A stretch of 45,000 bases of DNA, taken from the NCBI GenBank assembly GCA_012295275.1, contig CM022679.1:12311915-12356914 (forward strand). Direction: 5' to 3'. This stretch comes from Chrysomallon squamiferum. Its lineage: Eukaryota; Mollusca; Gastropoda; Neomphalida; Peltospiridae. The notes under the pieces were generated by a model. That model worked only from the letters and a program-made list of their open reading frames with translations, had not been told where the DNA came from and ran no database searches. A program made the translations under genes and the position numbers. Position 1 is the stretch's first letter. Each line of letters opens with the position of its first letter. This document shows positions 15,852 to 30,297 of the stretch, one piece after another.

Positions 15852-16563
15852 TGAAGATGATGATGATGATTATGATAAAAATAATAATACAAAATTACAA
15901 TTACAAATGAAAGATTATAGGAATTGTATAGATGTTAAGAATTTCTTGATAAATAAATGATATGTATTCCTAAACCTGTAATTTATATCATATTTTGAAA
16001 TTCAATATAATTAAAAAAATGTTGTTTTGTTTTTCTGGACTCTCACCTTCTAAGCAAGAACAGATAAAGTCTGCATCAACTGTACGTCTGCATTTTCCAC
16101 CATTTTTACACAGAGAATTATCACAAGAGTTATCAATAAACAGATGACACCCATCACCAGCTGTACCTGAAATAATAATAATAATAATAATAACAATAAT
16201 AATAAAAACCACAACAACAACAACAACAACATAAATAATGATAATGATAACAATAATAATAAATAAATAAATAAAAAAGAAGAAAACAAAAAAACCACAA
16301 ATGATTGTTTGTTTGTTTAGCAACATTCCAGCACAAAAATAATTGTCAAATGGGTGTCATTCAAAGGTAATCTTTGGATCAAAGAAGATAATTTATTTTT
16401 AATACAGTGTAGTTATTCAGAGCAGGGGAAATAACTGCAGTGTCATTTTTTATTTAAAGGGAGGTAACTGTCTTAACGTTATTTTGTCAGATGCATGACA
16501 ACTGTAATTAACTGGTTAATGTTATAATTGAAATCAGATCACAAAAGGACAGACCCCCTTCCC

Positions 16564-16600
<37 letters not shown>

Positions 16601-16822
16601 TAAAAAATAAAAATGAAAGAAAGAAAAAGTAATTTTCTTTAATTATCATTGATTTACCTGGAGGACATTTGCATATAACATCTGTGTTGTTACTGAAATA
16701 GCAGTTGGATGGATTCTGACATGGATTTGTCACTTCACACAGATTTGGAATTTTCAGACATTGGGGACCAAAAGAATATTTGTTGCATCTGCAAATGAAA
16801 CAATGCCATTATAACGATAATT

Positions 16823-16853
<31 letters not shown>

Positions 16854-17231
16854 CATCACAGCAGTGATTATAATCATGATAAAAGCAGTAGCAGAAGGTG
16901 AACTAGTGATTCTAGTTGTATTAATGACAGAAGTTGCAGTAATAACAATAGAAGTAGTTGTACTAATAGTAACCATAATATTAATAATAGCTGTTGTAAT
17001 GATAGTGGTAATAATAAGAGCAAGACCTACAACAACAAAAAATTAAACAATAGCAATGCCAGTCATGGTAATAATAGAAATGATAAAACCAGTGAGTACA
17101 TGAAACAGTAATAGACAATTTTAGATAAATTATAATAATAACACTATTTAAAAAGGTGCATATGTGTGTATGTATGTGTGCATGTGCATGTGTGCCCATC
17201 AGGTGGCCAAAAGACCCACACATGTATGTGT

Positions 17232-17284
<53 letters not shown>

Positions 17285-18862
17285 GTGTCCAATAAAACCC
17301 ACACTGAACTTTAATACACGATACATTATATTTTTAAACTTTTAAGTTTATATATATAAAGTCATGAAGAAAAATCAAAGATATGGTTTATATAAATAAA
17401 GAACAGATTTATCTAGTTGTAACTGTACTAACTTGCATGTGAAGTCGTTGAAAAGAGGAATACAGTCTGCTCCATTGGGACAGGAGTAACTTTTACATTT
17501 GTTGACTAAAGTTTGACAGTGGGAGCCAGTCCAGCCAGGAACACAGTCACATTGAAAACCTCCAAGTCTGTCTCGACAAGTTCCTCCATGTAGACAGGGT
17601 CTGCTCAAACATTCATTGATGTTAGTCTGAAAAATAAAACAGTATTTGGTTAATAACTGAAACCCTAAATTCTAATATATACTGATGGCTTTCAAAAAGG
17701 ATTTGTAATAGTAACTTTTTATAAGTAATCTTTTTAGGCGTTAAAAAGAAAAGGAAGATAAGAAGAAACAGAAAATGAAAACAGATAGTGATAAAAACAA
17801 AAATAAAAATCTCCAAAACCCTCATCCCTCTTTGTCAGTCTGCCTGTATGTTTATTTGTCTATTTATCTATTATCTACATAATCTGTAAAAAAAGACCAA
17901 AACAAACAAAGCAAAATAAAGATCATATCCCTCTCTCAAAAATATGATCATCAATAAAATAATATGCCATCACTGGAAAACTATTAGGCCTGAGATGATT
18001 AAAATAAGAAATAATATTTGTAAAAGTATTAAAAACATGTAAACTTACAGAACAGTTTCTGCCAGTGTATCCAGGTCTGCATACACAAGTGTAATTATTG
18101 ATGCCATCAACACACTGAAGAGAGCCAGCATCATCACATGGGTCTTGTTTGCAATCATCAATATTCACACTACACTGTTCACCTGTAACAAATACACAGT
18201 GTACTGAAAGTCACCAGTTCTTCGTTTTCTTTACAAATTTAAAGATCTTGGAGTATATATAAAAAATTATTTCTTCCATAATTTTTGAAGTCTTGGATGA
18301 ATGCAGACTATTTCCATTAAAGACTATAAAGGCCATGATGTGTTTTTGTTTATAATTCCATGGGAAGGTGTATATAAAAAGATTCCTTTTTGCTAAATAA
18401 CAAACTTAGCCCAAATAGGTTTTTTTATTTTTTTATTTATTGCTTATATTTCATATTAATAACCATTTATCCAAATCTGTTGCATCATCATAACAAATTA
18501 ATTAATTAACACAAACTAAAATGAGTCTCACCAGAGAACCCATCCCTGCAGCTACAAGAGAATGTGTTGAGACCATTGTGACAGGTTGCACCATTTTTAC
18601 ATGGCTTGTCTCTGCAGTTGTCAGTGTTGTGTTGACACTGTAGGCCTGTATATCCTGTAGGACAGAGACACTGAAATCCACCCACAACATCCTGGCATCT
18701 ACCACCATTCTGACACAGATTAGTCTTTTCAGAGCATGTTGAGATCATGGTGCATTTTTTATCCACGAATACTGTAAAATAAAGTTAACAAACAATGGAT
18801 ACATTGAAGTTACACTTTCAGAATAATGATGGAATGAGAGTATAAATGAGTGTTTGTGTGTG

Positions 18863-18961
<99 letters not shown>

Positions 18962-20935
18962 AAGACAGATTAAATAAGTAAAAAGTGAGTAAGGAAATTA
19001 GACTCTTTGCATGAGTCAATGAACAAGGTTTGTTTGATAAGCAAATAAGTGACTGGAAATTATGGTAATTTTTTTAATGTACTCCAGTGACATTATTTAG
19101 ATTTTTCAAAATATATAAAAGAAATTTGAAAAAAAGAGATAAAACAGAAAGCAAAAGACCAACAAATGAAACCCTCAAAACAGCATGGAATATAATAAAG
19201 CAACAATAAAAAAAACAAACTAACAGAAAAGCAAACATGATAAGTAATATAAAAAATAAGATAAATAAAGAAGTAAACAATATAAATATACACACACACA
19301 CACACAAATACACACATACACACACACTCAAATACACACACACATACACACAGAACTCAGTAAATAAATAAACAAAGAAACAAATAACTAACTAAATACT
19401 ACAATACCTCTGGTGACAGAACATTTAAACCTGACTTTAAAATCACTACATGAAGAGCCAGTACAGTTTAACCCTTCCAGACTACATATGTTGTTATCAG
19501 CAGATGTGAGAATATTGTTATTAGTGCGACATTCTGCCATCAGAGGTTCACTGCCTCTGCACACTTCAACACCAAGCTGAAAAAACAAACAAATATATTT
19601 AGTAAAATTATCCTGTGTTGAAGTTAGGGAAGTATCTTAATATTTGGAACTAGATTTTGATTAACCAACAATAAAAAAATGTTATTGTCTAAATAAAATA
19701 ATTATTTTATAAATTAGCTTGATTGTTGTTTCTGGGCTTATTTGGTTATTTGCTTGGTTGTTTGTTTTGTGTTATATATATATTATTTTTTTGATTTTAC
19801 CACCATAAATAATAATGAATGAAATTATGTTTAAACCACACAAAGCTGCACATTTGTGTATGTGTATGTGTATGAGTGTGTGTCTGTAAATATACATACA
19901 TATATACATATACACACACACATACATACATATACATACACACACACATATACACAAACACACTTCTTTTCTTTCAGAATTTACTTAAAATTATTTTTCT
20001 GAAATCAAAATAATTTCAGAATTTTTTTTTCACACAAACAACTGTTCACATTAAGAACATTAAATTATTTTATAATAAGATTTAGTATAAGATACAGTAA
20101 TAAAACTTACAGCTAACAGTCTGGATTTTGTTTCCAAGTCTTGATTATCATCAACAGGGCTGTCTGTGTTGTACCATGGAGTCCAGAAATCATCTGAAAA
20201 AAAACAACATAAATGTTTCAATATAAATAAAATTATAAATAAATTCATAGCGCTGTTTTAAAATAATATTGAAATAATTTGTAAAATATCAAGATAAACC
20301 CCAAAACTCTTGCAAATACAAATCTCTTGAAAATACATTTGTTGCAGATAGAGGTGTTGTATCATTGTTATTTAAACAAAAAACAAAAGAAGCAAAAACA
20401 ATATATACACTAAAATGATACAGAATGATACGAACAGTATATGCAAATCCATGGTTTCAGAATAAGAAAGGTATTTTCTTTTTTATTGATATAGTTTTCA
20501 AGGTAAACCAAGTTATATTTCTGAGATAAAAACAAACAAATGAAACCATTAATTATTAAAATAAATAAAATAAAAAAAGTAAGTAAAATCCTATGATCAG
20601 CCTTTGATAAGAACAACCTACCAAATGGGTGTGAGCAGTGTTTTGTGTAAATATGACAACAGTTGTCTGCTAGAGTTGACTGGAGACTCTGTGTGTTAGA
20701 TAACAGTTTACAAGACTTCGCTGTTTTGTTGAACACAAAACCAACATAGCTGTCCTCAGCTTCAGACTCAATGTGCTGAATACAGTCCTTGACCTGGACA
20801 TTGGTCAGAGTTTTAGCCTGGTCAGTGTTTACAACTGTGTTTGTCTGGATGGAGTACTGACAGAACAAGCCTGAAACAAATAGTCATTGAAAAAAAAAAA
20901 TAAATAATGCAAAAAAAAATAAATAAATAAAATAA

Positions 20936-20969
<34 letters not shown>

Positions 20970-22081
20970 TAAATAAATAAATAATAATAAAATAAAATAA
21001 ATAAATAAATAAATAAATAAATAAAATAAAATAAATTAAAATAAAACTAAATAAATGGTACAAATTCAGTCAAATTTCCAATTTAAAAACATAAATAAAT
21101 GCCACTTCAGCATACTTTTTATGAATATTCAATGGATTTCAAATTAAACTTGTGTTTTCATAGAAAAGAACGACATTTCTACTCCTACTGGAAAAGATTA
21201 CTTGATACTGAAAAATCAGAACTGAATATACCATAGCTGTAACCATGGCGACAGAGACACCTAGGCAAGCCTGTGACAGGATCATCAATGCAGTCAACAG
21301 AAGTTCCACAGTCTGTCTGCGAGCAGGTTTTGAGAGGAGACTCGCAGTTACTTCCAGTGAAACCTCTGCTACACAGACAGTGAAAACCACCAGCCACTGT
21401 GATACAGGTTCCTCCATGTTGACAAGGTGATGACTTACATAAATCTGGAAAATATTTAAAATTTGACAATTAATCTCTTCACAACCAAGATATGTATTTC
21501 TACTTTACGTCAAATGATTCTCAGATATTGTGGTTTGCAAATCAGTGATAAAGCTTCCTTTGGCAACAGTAGACAGATCTGTGAGGTTAATAAAGATAAT
21601 TAATTTGCAGCTGTAAAAATTATGAAACATAACTGCAGTGTTGTTGTTTAGAGCAGGAGAAGATAACTACAGTGTCATTCTTTAAAGGGAGGTAACTGTT
21701 TAATGTTATGCTGTAACATGTAATATAACTATCTTTTATTCAATGTCTATTGTAAAATAAAATTCTTTATAAAATTTGTAGTCTTGTAGAATGTCTGAAA
21801 AGAAACTGGGGATGTCTGAAGAAGATAAGGAATCATGGAAGTGATGATTAAATAATGTATGGCTGTCACTGTACTAGACTGATATGAATGTGAAGATGTG
21901 ATTTACTGGGAAGATAAAAGGGAAGTCAAAATATGAAGGTACTGAAGAGAAGTAAAGGTCCCTTCTTAAAATTATCTACCATTCACAACTATAAATTATG
22001 AACATTTTTAACTTTTATGAGCCAGATATAAATATTCTACAAATATTATTATAAAAACCAATGTGTATATATATGCATGTA

Positions 22082-22122
<41 letters not shown>

Positions 22123-22673
22123 ATGTGATTTGATGAGCATGATGAAAAATGGAATACACACCAATCTGTGTCTGACAGAGAATGCCTGTGAACTGTGGAG
22201 GACAATAACATTTACTCCAGTATTCATTGACAAGTTTACAAGTTCCTCCATTAAAACAAGGATACTCTTCACACACAGACTGTGTCCTGTTGTCACATCT
22301 GAAGATTTAATTATTACAGGATTTCTATTAGTCAAACATACAGATTTACACTCAATAAATAATTATCTGTCATGATATCATATAGAAGTTATAAGAGGCA
22401 ATTTTGCCATAAGTAATTTTGTTTTATGTTGTCACATTAGTCACTTAATTACTCATATGCTGATCTTAGTATAACATAAACAAAATGCCATAATATGCCT
22501 TCCTATTTTGAGTAATTTTCAATTTTCAGGATATAGTTTGCATATCTACAATATGTAGTTTTATAAAATGTATTTTGCATTTAATGCTTTAGCATTTTAT
22601 GAAAAATGTTGTACAAATGCTTTAAATTAAATCTTTTTAAACATATTTATTATTTTCTCTGACTTTCTTTATT

Positions 22674-22759
<86 letters not shown>

Positions 22760-25700
22760 GTATAATACCTTTGTCCAGTGTGCAGAGAATCACATGTACA
22801 GCTGAACCCATTCAGATGATCGATGCAGACTCCATGTTCTCCACATACACCAGGTGTACAGTCACTCAGGTTGATCTCACACCTGGAACCATTTGTGCCT
22901 GGAGAGGTAAAATTTAAAATTTCATCATTTTTAATTTCTAACCATTCTTTAAATCTTTGGTCTTCATGATCTTGGTTTTCCATTACAGCCAAGAAGTACA
23001 TAATTTTCCTCAATATAATTAATAATGCATTTTCCAGTACATTATTTTTACTGATATAATTATAATATCTTTTAAATAAAAATTGTATTAAAATTATACA
23101 TTTGTAATATACTTTATTAGACATACATAGGCAGATTATGATAATGAGTATATTTTTATCTGATCCTTATAAAGAAATTAATTCTGATAATTAATATTGT
23201 GCATATGAAGATATTAGTTATTTTATAAGTGAAAATTAGATTATATAAGTATATGCTTAATAATAGGAATAGAAGTATGTGTATTCACAAAATATCACAA
23301 GATATAACACTCTGAAAAATATTCTTTGTTTAAAGTTGTTTCAAATGTTGACACAATAATACATGAAATTCATTAGTACCTTACTGAATCTTAATAAAGT
23401 TTCAACAGTCATATAATTATGTTCCTCTACAACAGAGTAATAAATAACAACAAAAAAATTAAACAACAGTTAATATAGTGCTGTAATACAACCTAAGTAT
23501 GTCAGTGATTATTAAAGGTGTGTCTGATATTAATGAATTACCTGTAGGACATTTACAAGAGTAGCCTGACAAACTGTTTGTACATGAACCTCCATAGTAA
23601 CATGGCTGAGAAACACAGTGGTCAATCTGAGATTCACAGTACTGACCAGTGAAACCTGAAATGTTATATATATACATACATACATAAACAGATACCTTTA
23701 TATATATATATATATAAACTTACGTAACACATATATGAAATATTATACATAGAATCTAATAATAAAATATAACAATAAAATTATAGTTATCTCTAAGAAC
23801 AGAAAATAGATTTAAAATATTTTTTAGAAAGAAGAAAAAAATATTTTATAATTAAAAACATTATAAATTAGCTTTGGTAGTAATCTTAGATAAAATAAAA
23901 TTTGAAAGAAAGGTAGGTAGATGAAACAAACAGTGAGTATATAAATGTATACATATAAATAAATAATTAATTCAGTAAATTCATATTTATTACCATTTTG
24001 ACAGCTGCATACTTCTAAATTGTTATTAATTAAACATGCTCCTCCATTTTTACAGGGACCAGGTGAACAAAGTGATTTACCTGTGTGAAAGAAATATATA
24101 TTAAATTTGCCAGTCTGTACAATAATAATGTAATGATAATAATTATGATTTATTATTATGATGATGATGATGATGATGATGACAATATTATTATTAGTAG
24201 TAGTAAAAATAAAAAATAATAAAATAATAATCATAAAGGAGGAAGATAAAGGTGATAAATGATGATGATAATGATGATGATAATGGTAAACTAAATAAAA
24301 TTTAAAATAATTCACTAAAAAATTATTTGAAATATGATATCTTTGAAATTCAATAAATCAAACCACATTCTTGACAACTAATTTTGAAAATTTAAAAGTT
24401 AAATAAATTAATCTGACTCAGTACTTCAACGTGACACAAACTACAGGTCTGACATAAGGAAGATAAATAAAACAAAACTGTTAGTTGACCTAGAATCAGC
24501 TAAACTGATTAACATGACTCAAATTCTAGAACAGTATCTTAAACAGAACTGAAAAACTGAAATAATTAAATAACATGACTCAGATTACAAAACAGAATTG
24601 AGAAAGATATGACAAAAAAAACTCTTCATCTGATGAAAACAACTAAATAAACCCTAAAATAAAGAACCAACAAAACTAAATATCTGAAAAACTGAATTAA
24701 CACAGACTACAAATAAGAAAGATAAACATACAGCTGCTGGCTAGGACATTTCCTTGTCCATTGTTGTAAGTCCCAGCTGGACATGGAGTACAAGAGGTTT
24801 CACCAGAGTTTGGGTTAAAGTGGCTTTCTGCACACAGACTGCACTTGTTAGCTGTTATGTTGTAATATGTTCCTGGTGGACACTTTACTGTAAAACAATA
24901 TATATTTTGAAAGTGAAGTGCTGTTATTTTTTATTATATGCAGATGTATGTTTACATGATGTCTATAAACAATTACTGTGAAGGTTTGTATAGATACATG
25001 TTTGAAATGGTGTGTGTTTGTACACAAGAACATAATTTCTATTATACACACAAACCTGCACACACACATATAGACATACTTATATAATACTCACATGCAT
25101 AGATATCTTTAAGTATCTATACATGTCAAACATAGACAAGCTCCTATATGTCCACAAAACTACTGAAAACAAATAAATGCACACATATATACCCACATAC
25201 ATATATCTGCAAAAATAAATATAAAAACACTCCCAAAACTGCAATAAAGTGTGATACTTTTTTATACTTATTTCAAGAAATCTTTATATATATATCTATA
25301 TTTTATTTCACACACCTTTTATAAAACTAAACACTCAAAAAAAGTTTTAAACTTTATCTTCTAATTCTGTAACATCAACATCCTTTAATATTTAGCAAAA
25401 CATTTGCCTAATAGTAATGTCTTACCACAAACGTTAGCAGTGTGTTTAAACCTTTGGCTGGACTGACATTTCACAATGCCAAAGACGTGTGATGTTGACA
25501 TATTTACTGAAGGACAGTTTGATAATGTCACACTGGAAAGTTGTGTCACTTGGGAGGTTGTGGGAGTCTTGAATTCATCAATGATTTTTTTAGCACACAG
25601 TGAATATTCAGAATAAGGGAGTCCAAAGGGGTCCATACCAATGGAAAATGAAATGGTCATCTGAAAAGAAAGATAGAAATAAATGTTAAAAGGATGACAA

Positions 25701-26163
25701 ATTGTTTGTATTATTCAACAGATTAAGTGTCATTGATCCTTTATTTAGCTTTTAAATGTTATGGTTTTATCAGCAGAAGATTTTTGTACTGAGTATTATC
25801 TTAGAGAAAGTGTTTGCAAACATACATATGCATACAACAGTATATAAAAAAATCTCTATATCTATCTATCTCTCTTTCTCTCTCACACACACACCACTGT
25901 ATGCATATTCATATTTATATACACACACACACACACACACTATCCACACTTGTATGCACAAACATTCTCTCTCTCTCTCTCTACTTATCTCTCAAAAATG
26001 CATATGAGTATGCATATTCATACACACACACACACACATTGTTATACATATATTATGTCATACATTTTCTCTATTTGTTTATCTACCTAATTCTATCTAT
26101 CTATCTTGCTCTCAAACACACACACCACTGTAGGCACATTCATATTTACATACACACACCCAA

Positions 26164-26195
<32 letters not shown>

Positions 26196-29065
26196 ACACA
26201 GACACATACAAACACACACACACACACATATTCTCTACATCATCTACCTGATCTTGAGCTGAGCTGTCAACCACACTTGACATCGGCACATAGACACTGT
26301 CTGTGTTGTTTACACACAGTGCAGTCAGTGTTGTGTTTAGTCCAGACAGAAGTGTTGACACTCTAGACTTCAAGACTTGCTGACAGTCTGTGGATAACCC
26401 TGCAGTTCCATACTTTAGAGACACATCAAGAGTTAAGCCAACTGGTCCTGTAGCTGTTGATAGAAAAAATAAAATGAAACATTTTTGAAAATTAAAAGTC
26501 GCCATGAAGAGCATATGCCATTATTAAGGTATAAATAAGTGATATGGAGCTAGTCCATCAAATACTATGGAGATTAATATCTATTTATTTATTACTGGTA
26601 GTGTCATCCTCAAATAGGAAAATAACACTCCAACCTGTCAAGAAGCATTGATTGGAATGGGAAATAATCTTGTAGATTCATTAAGGAGATTTAGGTGATT
26701 TATTGTAACTTTGGTGACTTCTGCACACTTTATAATTATGAAATATTGGCAAACAAAACAGTTACAGCAGAAATTTGGTTTAGTTTTACTGAAAGGGTTA
26801 TGGGTTATCTGTTATTGTCGTGGTTTAGTGTTATGGGGAAAATTAAGCATTTGCTTCAGAGATAAAGGAATTCATTCATCAATTCTGTCAAATCAAGATC
26901 AATTAAATCAAGGTGCACTGTAAATTTAAAAACTTACAGAAGTAGTTTATGCTATTTACCATTGTCACAAATATCACACAAGAACACACTCATATGCATA
27001 CACACACACACACACACACACACACTCATGCACACATACTCACACACCTTCACATAAACACAAACATCCGTATATATTATAAATACATTTGATAGAAAAT
27101 ATGAATAATAAAAAAAATATAACATTAAAGACATAGTATTTACTATAACATACACACACAAACACATGCACACATATCTGTATGTATCATGTGAAAAATA
27201 AAAAATATATTCTAACCAGCACATGAAGGAACATATGGCTCTGTCCACTTTTCACCATTGTTGCATTCTGTGACAAAGCTACCATTAGTGTAGTCATCAT
27301 AGAAATAAAATCCAGATCTGCATGAGAACTGACAAATGTAGCCAGAGTTACCTGCCTTGGCTGTACATGACTTAACAGTGTTTAGTGAATCAGGCAGGGA
27401 ACTAGGATGACAAGATTTAGCTGAAAGTGAAATTTAATAGTTGTGAATGACTATGTTAATCTCATTGATTCATTCTTTTTACACTGCAGTGTCTTAACAA
27501 ATGCACAATGTATATATATATAAAGTGAAAGCAAAAGGAGATTGCTAACAGAGATACATAAAGAAACCAAACGGACATGCACATACAACACACACACATA
27601 TTTGTGTGTATATATAGAAAAATAGATGGATAGATGGATAAATAGATGGATAGATAAATAGATATATAGCTAGATAGCTAGCTAGCTAGCTAGATAGATA
27701 GATAGAAATAGGTAGGTAGATAGATAGGTAAGTAGGCAGATAGGTACATAGATAGATTGATAGGTAGGTAGGTAGATACAGATAGCTAGATAGATACATA
27801 GATAGGTAGATAGATAAATAGGTAGGTAGATAGATAGATAGACAGACAGAAAGATAGAGAGACAGATTACATAGAGAGATAGGTACACAATGATTCAATA
27901 CCTTTAACAATGATTCTGAAAGAGCAGGATGCAGTATTTTCTCTGTCATCAACACCAAAGGCTTTAACTTCTATTTCTTGTCCAATATCACTCGTGCCAA
28001 TGTTGACTGATGAAGGGACAAAAGTAACACTGACATTTCCAGTGGTCTGAAGAACTTGGACATCCTGTCCAGGGAGGAAGGTGTATGAAAACCCTGATTC
28101 TTCAACAAAAACTGTCCTTGAGGGGCTGCAGCTCAGCATGGGTTTTAAGTCATCTGAATTAAAACAATTTTTCAAAGACTAAAGTGATTTGATGATATTT
28201 ATTTGTATGACATTGAAAAATGAATTCACAGATTGAAGTAAAAAGAAAATGTTTAATTACTGTTATTGATATTATCACTAACATCATCATTATTATTATT
28301 ATTATTTATAAATATGCATATGTCAATGTGTATAAGAATTAAAAGTGAAATAATTTGATATTGACATTGTCGATTAAATACTCATACCAAACTGAGTATT
28401 GTATAGAATTTTGAAAATATTTTCTAAAAACTCTCTGTAATTATTAAATATTTGGTATGCATGTATGCATATACCAACCACCTACTAATTTATAATAATA
28501 AATGACAAAAATTAAAATAATAATGCTCTTTTAAACTACAATACATAACAGCAAAATGTAATATTGAGTTTAATGAAAATATGAATCATTTTAATATTTG
28601 AATAAAACGGTTTTCAGATGACATACTAGAATTATTAAAAACCTAATCTGAACAGACAAAATGAAAATAAACCCCCAACATACTGTCAATTTGAATGTTG
28701 ACAACACATTTGGCTTGGTTCCCTGCTTCATCAGTGGCAGTGAAAACAACTTGCATGTCTTCAGCTATTGGTGTGGAAGCACCAAAGAAAGGAGGTGACA
28801 CATCCATCTTGCTGACCAAACCAGAGTTGTCAGTGGCAGCAGGCAGAGGAATAGGAAGAGAATCATTACTGCACTTTGATTGATTGTCTTCTTTGGACAG
28901 TTTGTGAAAACAGGAGGCTTGACATCTGAAACAAAATATGGATCATTGATAGACAGAGAGATTAACATATTAAAGACAGATCAGTTAATAGATAGATAAA
29001 GAAACATATATACACATGCTCACATATACACACACACACATTTATCTATAGACAGACAGACAGAC

Positions 29066-29140
<75 letters not shown>

Positions 29141-29184
29141 GATAAGATAGATAGTGGGATAGAAACATATGCAGAAAGATAGAC

Positions 29185-29228
<44 letters not shown>

Positions 29229-30254
29229 GTATAGATGGATAGTTGGATGGATAGATAGATAGATATACAGGCAGATAGGCAGACTGACTGAAAAAAGGGG
29301 GAGTAATAAAATCAAATTCACACCTATACAGTTAGGAACTGGTTTGTTCCAGGATAAGATGAGCCCATCCTCATGCTGTCCACACACAAGTTTAGATGGA
29401 TCATCCAGGACAAATCCAGGTCTGTGACATCTGAAATCCACTGTAGACAGGTAGGTGAAATAAACTGGAGGTGAAATCATCTCTCCTCCTGCTGGGACCC
29501 CAGGATCTGGACAACTCATCTCTAGAATATCAAAATATTTTAAATAAAATATTCACCCATGTAAATGTTTATATGATAGATATATATAATATAATATTAG
29601 CCTTTGTGAACATTTCTAAAACAAATAAGTCAGTTTATGTCAATATATATCTAAACCAAATAATAAAATATAAACTATTGTGAGTGTTTCTATATCATTG
29701 ATGCAAACTGTGATTTGGTTCTGAAGTTCTAGAAAAACATTTTGCAGCTGTTTTACAATTATATCATAATGATGGTGGTCAAGTTGAAAATTAAAAACCT
29801 CAACAATAAATATATTTAAAAATCAAAAAAAAATATTTTCTGTTGGCATTTTTACAGATCAATTCTATCATGCATAGATCAGAAATTACAAAAACTTAAA
29901 ATTGAAAAATTAAGGTGTAATTCAATATTGACGTTTCTAAACATTTCTGTAAAAACATTTTGGTATAAACCCTTGTAAATATCTCTTTATGGAAATTTGT
30001 ATAACAATGACAGTTTTTGTCTTATTTTTATTTTTGATGTCCAATATATAATACAATATCAACATAGAGTTATTTCTTTTGTGTTACATAAAATTTGAAA
30101 TAGCTTGCAATTTCAACAGAAACATTAAAAGCTATTCATATACAACTTGAAATTTTTCTAAATGCATGTTAATAGAGTATTTTATTTTTATATTTTTTCT
30201 GAAACAGTTATTCAAAAATTTATACTTCAAAAATAAAATAAAAAAAAAAAAATA

Positions 30255-30297
<43 letters not shown>

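Noticed and set aside
15638-15910. Plus-strand open frame of long Asn runs
   Set aside because: It is a translation of the TAA/AAT microsatellite next to E42, with no conserved domain.
24754-24981. Plus-strand open frame across E28
   Set aside because: It is the antisense shadow of a clear GCC2/GCC3 exon.
26711-26923. 70-codon plus-strand open frame
   Set aside because: No recognised domain, no splice or promoter evidence, and it lies within an intron of the minus-strand gene.
27620-29273. Regular GATA arrays considered as a CRISPR-like or satellite array
   Set aside because: Units are simple tetramers with no unique spacers; ordinary microsatellites.
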